Shown here in pieces: positions 60,821-64,000 of a stretch of 64,000 bases of DNA. The DNA is from Salminus brasiliensis (Eukaryota; Chordata; Actinopteri; Characiformes; Bryconidae), in the NCBI RefSeq assembly GCF_030463535.1, contig NC_132878.1, positions 23,317,925-23,381,924 of the forward strand. Direction: 5' to 3'. The notes beneath the pieces were generated by a model. The model did no database searches. It had not been told where the DNA came from and was given only the letters and a program-made list of their open reading frames with translations. Both the position numbers and the translations under genes were made by a program. Within the stretch, counting starts at the first letter, position 1, and every line of letters starts with the position of its first letter.

Positions 60821-61107
60821 TCACCTGACATTCAGCGGAATGCCTGTTAATAGCTGAAGACTATGTTGGATGTAAAGGACTGTTTATTGACTGTAATCCT
60901 GCACCTAACCCTTACCTTAACCTTAAATTTACCCTTTCAGGATTAGATTTAAGGTTTAGGTTATGGTTAGGTTTTAGGGTTGATTCAAGGTTGAGGCTGA
61001 GGTTAAGGTTATGGTTAAAGTTACATTCAGTATGCAACCATTTACGTTCTACTTTAGTTGCATTTAATACATTCAATTCAGTGGAATGTTAGTTGAATGT
61101 CAGGTGA
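60821..61107. mobile_element. MITE-like element with 14-bp perfect inverted repeats and TTAGG-like core
   Basis: TCACCTGACATTCA (60821-60834) and TGAATGTCAGGTGA (61094-61107) are exact inverted repeats. Between them, CCTAACCCTTACCTTAACCT on one side faces TTAGGTTATGGTTAGGTT on the other, so the core can also fold back. Confidence 0.7.
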
Positions 61108-61740
61108 GCATCTACAAGACATTTATAATGGACCACCCAAGTAAAGTGAAACCCAGTGTTGTTAAAGGCAACTGCCTTCGGTTTTTAAAAGTTGACCTTG
61201 AGGCAATGCAACCATTGACCGTAATCTCTACAGCGATAATTGTTAGACCATGTGACAAGATGTTCATTTAGAGCACCGTGTTAATAAATTGGGCTGACCT
61301 TGGTGTATCTTTCTGGTGAGGTAGTGCTGAAACAAGGATACACAGTGTCACTGATGCAAAGCAACAGTATTATTACTAATAGTTTCCCTTGTAGAGAATC
61401 TCCGGCCTGCTAAACATAAATGAGTGAGTGAGTCACAAGTCCATTCCTACGGTTATTTCTGAGTGTTTTTTTTTTGTGTGTGCATGCTCAATTCAAATAA
61501 ATGATTATTTCTTTTAATACTTTTAATAATTTCTTTAATCTTCTCTTAATCTCTTTAGAAGACACAGTATGCATTTCAGGGCACTGTTCTGTAGCAACAG
61601 ACACCTCAGGTTATCTCTGTTTTATGTCATAGCAACCCTTTACCGGAAGTGATATAGCAAACTTAAATGGTTATAACTTGGAATTCTTTCATCACTAGGG
61701 TGGTATGTAGTTAAGGTAATCACTAATGTATTTTGCATCA

Positions 61741-62522
61741 GTGTAGCGCAAAGGAAAAGAGTTAAACCGATTTACAGGCTGTGGAAGATCTTGTGGTGAT
61801 GGTCCGCCGAACCTCGAGAGGAGACAAGAAGTCACTGGGTAGTTTGTGGCTGAATGTGGCTGAGTGGGATGTATCAGCCGGTTTGAATGGGACAACGCTG
61901 TATGATCCTTTTATAAACTGAAAGGTTTATTCACAAGAAGAAAAAACTATACAAACACAAAACCAAACCGAATCAAAAGGTTGACCTGACTCGTAGGCGG
62001 TACGGGTAACTAGGAAAGGTCTTAGGCCGTAAGGCCATATGGCTGTACTCTGTGCTCAACTCGTTTCGGTCTACTTGCACTTAGGCACCCACCTAAACTA
62101 TTCTCTCACCTTTTATAGGGTTAACCCCACCCCTGCAACGCCTAAGCCAAACCACCCTCTGCAGGGGTGTTGCTGTTCAAAAAGGGTGGATTTTATATAA
62201 GCATATATGAAATCAATAACATACATCATACCTTAGTCTGTAATATTACCGACTGTCTGTAATATTATTCTTGAATACAGTACACAGATTTGTTCACCGG
62301 CCTCAGTTCTGTAACAGAGTGTAAAAAGGACAACACCCGTCTCATGAGCTAGCCCTGGGCCCTTCGGCATGCTCATGAGTGAGCTCTGTCTGCTCAGCCT
62401 CCCTTTTACTAAATGTACATGAACGCAGACAACAGGTATCATAGGTAAGTATTCAGGTAAGTATTACAAACACACCTGCATACATAGTGCTCAGGTGATG
62501 GGCAATGCATTTGCCTCATCAC
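61741..62522 (-). mobile_element. Solo-LTR-like segment (minus orientation)
   Basis: On the minus strand the segment starts TGTGATGAGG, has TATAAAA at 62197-62191, then AATAAA at 61931-61926 about 260 nt later, and ends ...GCGCTACA. That order (TG, TATA, polyA signal, CA) fits a retroelement LTR of about 780 bp. No flanking target duplication is clear and no internal coding region is present. It could instead be an unrelated repeat with chance signals. Confidence 0.4.
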
Positions 62523-64000
62523 AGATCTATTCCCTCACTCGTACACGGCACAAGTGAACAGAAAATTAGAAAAGGGCTGAGTAACAATGTTAGGTAATGC
62601 ATGGCAACAGCAGTGGTACAGAAATTGCTTTAAACATGGGGCGATGAAGGCACAGTCGCTCCAGGATGCTTGTGCTACAAGTGTTTGTGCATAGCCCTTG
62701 TACTGCCGAGAAGCCATCTCCACTTTTCAAAGCTTAGAGAGGATCACATTGTTGGTTCTCTGTCCAAAATACTCCCACGCTTTACATGCTCTTGGGCGAG
62801 TTTTTTTAGCCACAGCTTGACAGAACTGGAAATTTTGGACAGTTTAGCTTATATTTGGGAGAAAGTATGTACATTATTTTACACAAGCATGCATGTTTTT
62901 AAGGATGTGACTAAGAAGTCAGCACAGCCAATTTATCATGTTAGTGCATTGTCTACTGGGGGGTCTCATGTAGAAGACTTGGCCATATCGGCATCGGCAT
63001 AATTTTAGCCCTCACCTGGAGAGGCAGCCTTTGTCGAATGGTCCCAGTCATCACACACACAAACTGCCGGATACTCTATGACCATTTCTGGGGTAGGAGG
63101 ACTTCTGTTTATTTCTGTTTATACATAAAACTAATAATTTGCAACACATTAAAATATTTTCTTATATTTGTATGTCTTTCACACACAAATGCTCTTCTGG
63201 ATGAAAGGCTGTAGAGCCTGCTTGTTTAAGTACTGTAGAGCAGTGCAGTCATTCTCCAGTGGTCACTAAACCCTCCTGTGGAGTGCCTGAGGAGACGTTC
63301 ACTCAAGCTAATTAGACTAAGGCTTGGAGTTTTTAGGCCTTTAACTCTTTGCTCTGGACTAACGATGCTAACTGTTAATGGCTAATTGTTGCTGGTAAAT
63401 GGGTTGCCATGGCAATCAGGCTGTAAAATATGTGTTACCATGGCAGTCAGGACGTCAAGAGACTTGTAGAGCCACATATGAACACACATATGAGTGATCG
63501 GGCAGTCTGGTGAAGTGTCAGTGACACGCGTGTGTTTTTTCGTGTGGGTGGGTGTTTTGAAACTCTCTCACTGCAGCGTACAAACCTGTAGCGGTGCGTC
63601 TCTACACCCCTACATTCAGGCAGCTGCTTCAGAGTTCATGCACTTGCAAAAGTGGTCTGCAGGCCGTGTCAGTATAACGGGACTCGCAGATTAAGGCCTT
63701 ATGCTACCGAAACTGCAGCTTCCTGTGTTCTGTCTTCTATCTGTGTGTGCTTACCTTTTTTGCTGCTTCATCCTGATTGTTAAAAGGGACATAGACATAT
63801 CTACATTTATGTAGATTTATCAGCCTGGTTTTGTAGACTGTTTTTGTTTACTGGGTCCTGTAGTTACTGTGCCTCACCCACGACGCAGTCAGGGCCAAAA
63901 AGCTCCTTATACCTTTAATGTAAATGGATTAAAAAAAAGAAAAGAACTGCAGTAAACAATTTTTTATTAAGGTATTTATTGGTGTGCAAATCCATAAGAG

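Larger units (their letters stand above)
50093..64000 (+). other. abr: First intron of abr-like gene, running off the window
   Basis: No exon encoding DH, PH, C2 or RhoGAP sequence is visible in the 13.9 kb after exon 1, so the second main exon lies beyond the window. Stretches not listed separately hold AT-rich DNA with broken frames. A long first intron is typical of ABR and BCR. Confidence 0.65.

Noticed and set aside
60894-61025. True telomere or chromosome end
   Set aside because: The TTAGG-like words are degenerate, occur in both orientations inside a small fold-back element and are flanked by ordinary intron.

Overview
The window looks like nuclear DNA from a ray-finned fish, probably an otophysan such as a characiform, catfish or gymnotiform. 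Protein-coding genes are split by GT-AG introns, promoters are CpG-rich, and the AT-rich non-coding DNA is full of Tc1/hAT-type MITEs, a tRNA-derived SINE and minisatellites of the kind common in such fishes. The order-level guess rests only on repeat flavour. No bacterial, plasmid, phage or CRISPR features are present.

Layout. (1) 1-580: a CpG-rich edge, possibly the promoter of an upstream gene (med17 by synteny with human). (2) 695-5722, minus strand: complete coding region of c11orf54, eight exons, a zinc-dependent ester hydrolase-like protein. (3) 5723-7243: the intergenic stretch from which c11orf54 and taf1d diverge, as their human orthologues do on 11q21. (4) 7244-15056, plus strand: taf1d, an RNA polymerase I SL1/TIF-IB subunit. 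It has four small exons and one giant last exon that carries an 11-unit, 150-nt lysine-rich repeat, giving a predicted protein of about 1591 residues where human TAF1D has 278. A decayed coding-like tail follows the stop. (5) 15.9-22.9 kb: intergenic, with a SINE and a truncated Tc1 element. (6) 22982-36556, plus strand: complete aspartoacylase gene (aspa), six exons, 315 residues, all catalytic residues present. (7) 36.6-48.8 kb: repeat-rich intergenic DNA, including a 413-bp duplication in two copies, minisatellites and several MITEs. (8) 49222-50092, plus strand: first coding exon of an ABR/BCR-family gene (best guess abr) with the BCR-type coiled-coil oligomerisation region. The rest of the window is its first intron.

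The genes do not form one pathway. c11orf54 and taf1d share a divergent promoter region. aspa and abr are both 17p13 genes in human, whereas the first two are 11q21 genes, so the window spans the junction of two vertebrate synteny blocks. The most interesting features are the homogenised, still-evolving repeat domain of taf1d, the BCR-like first exon beside aspa, and the recent duplications and minisatellites between aspa and abr.
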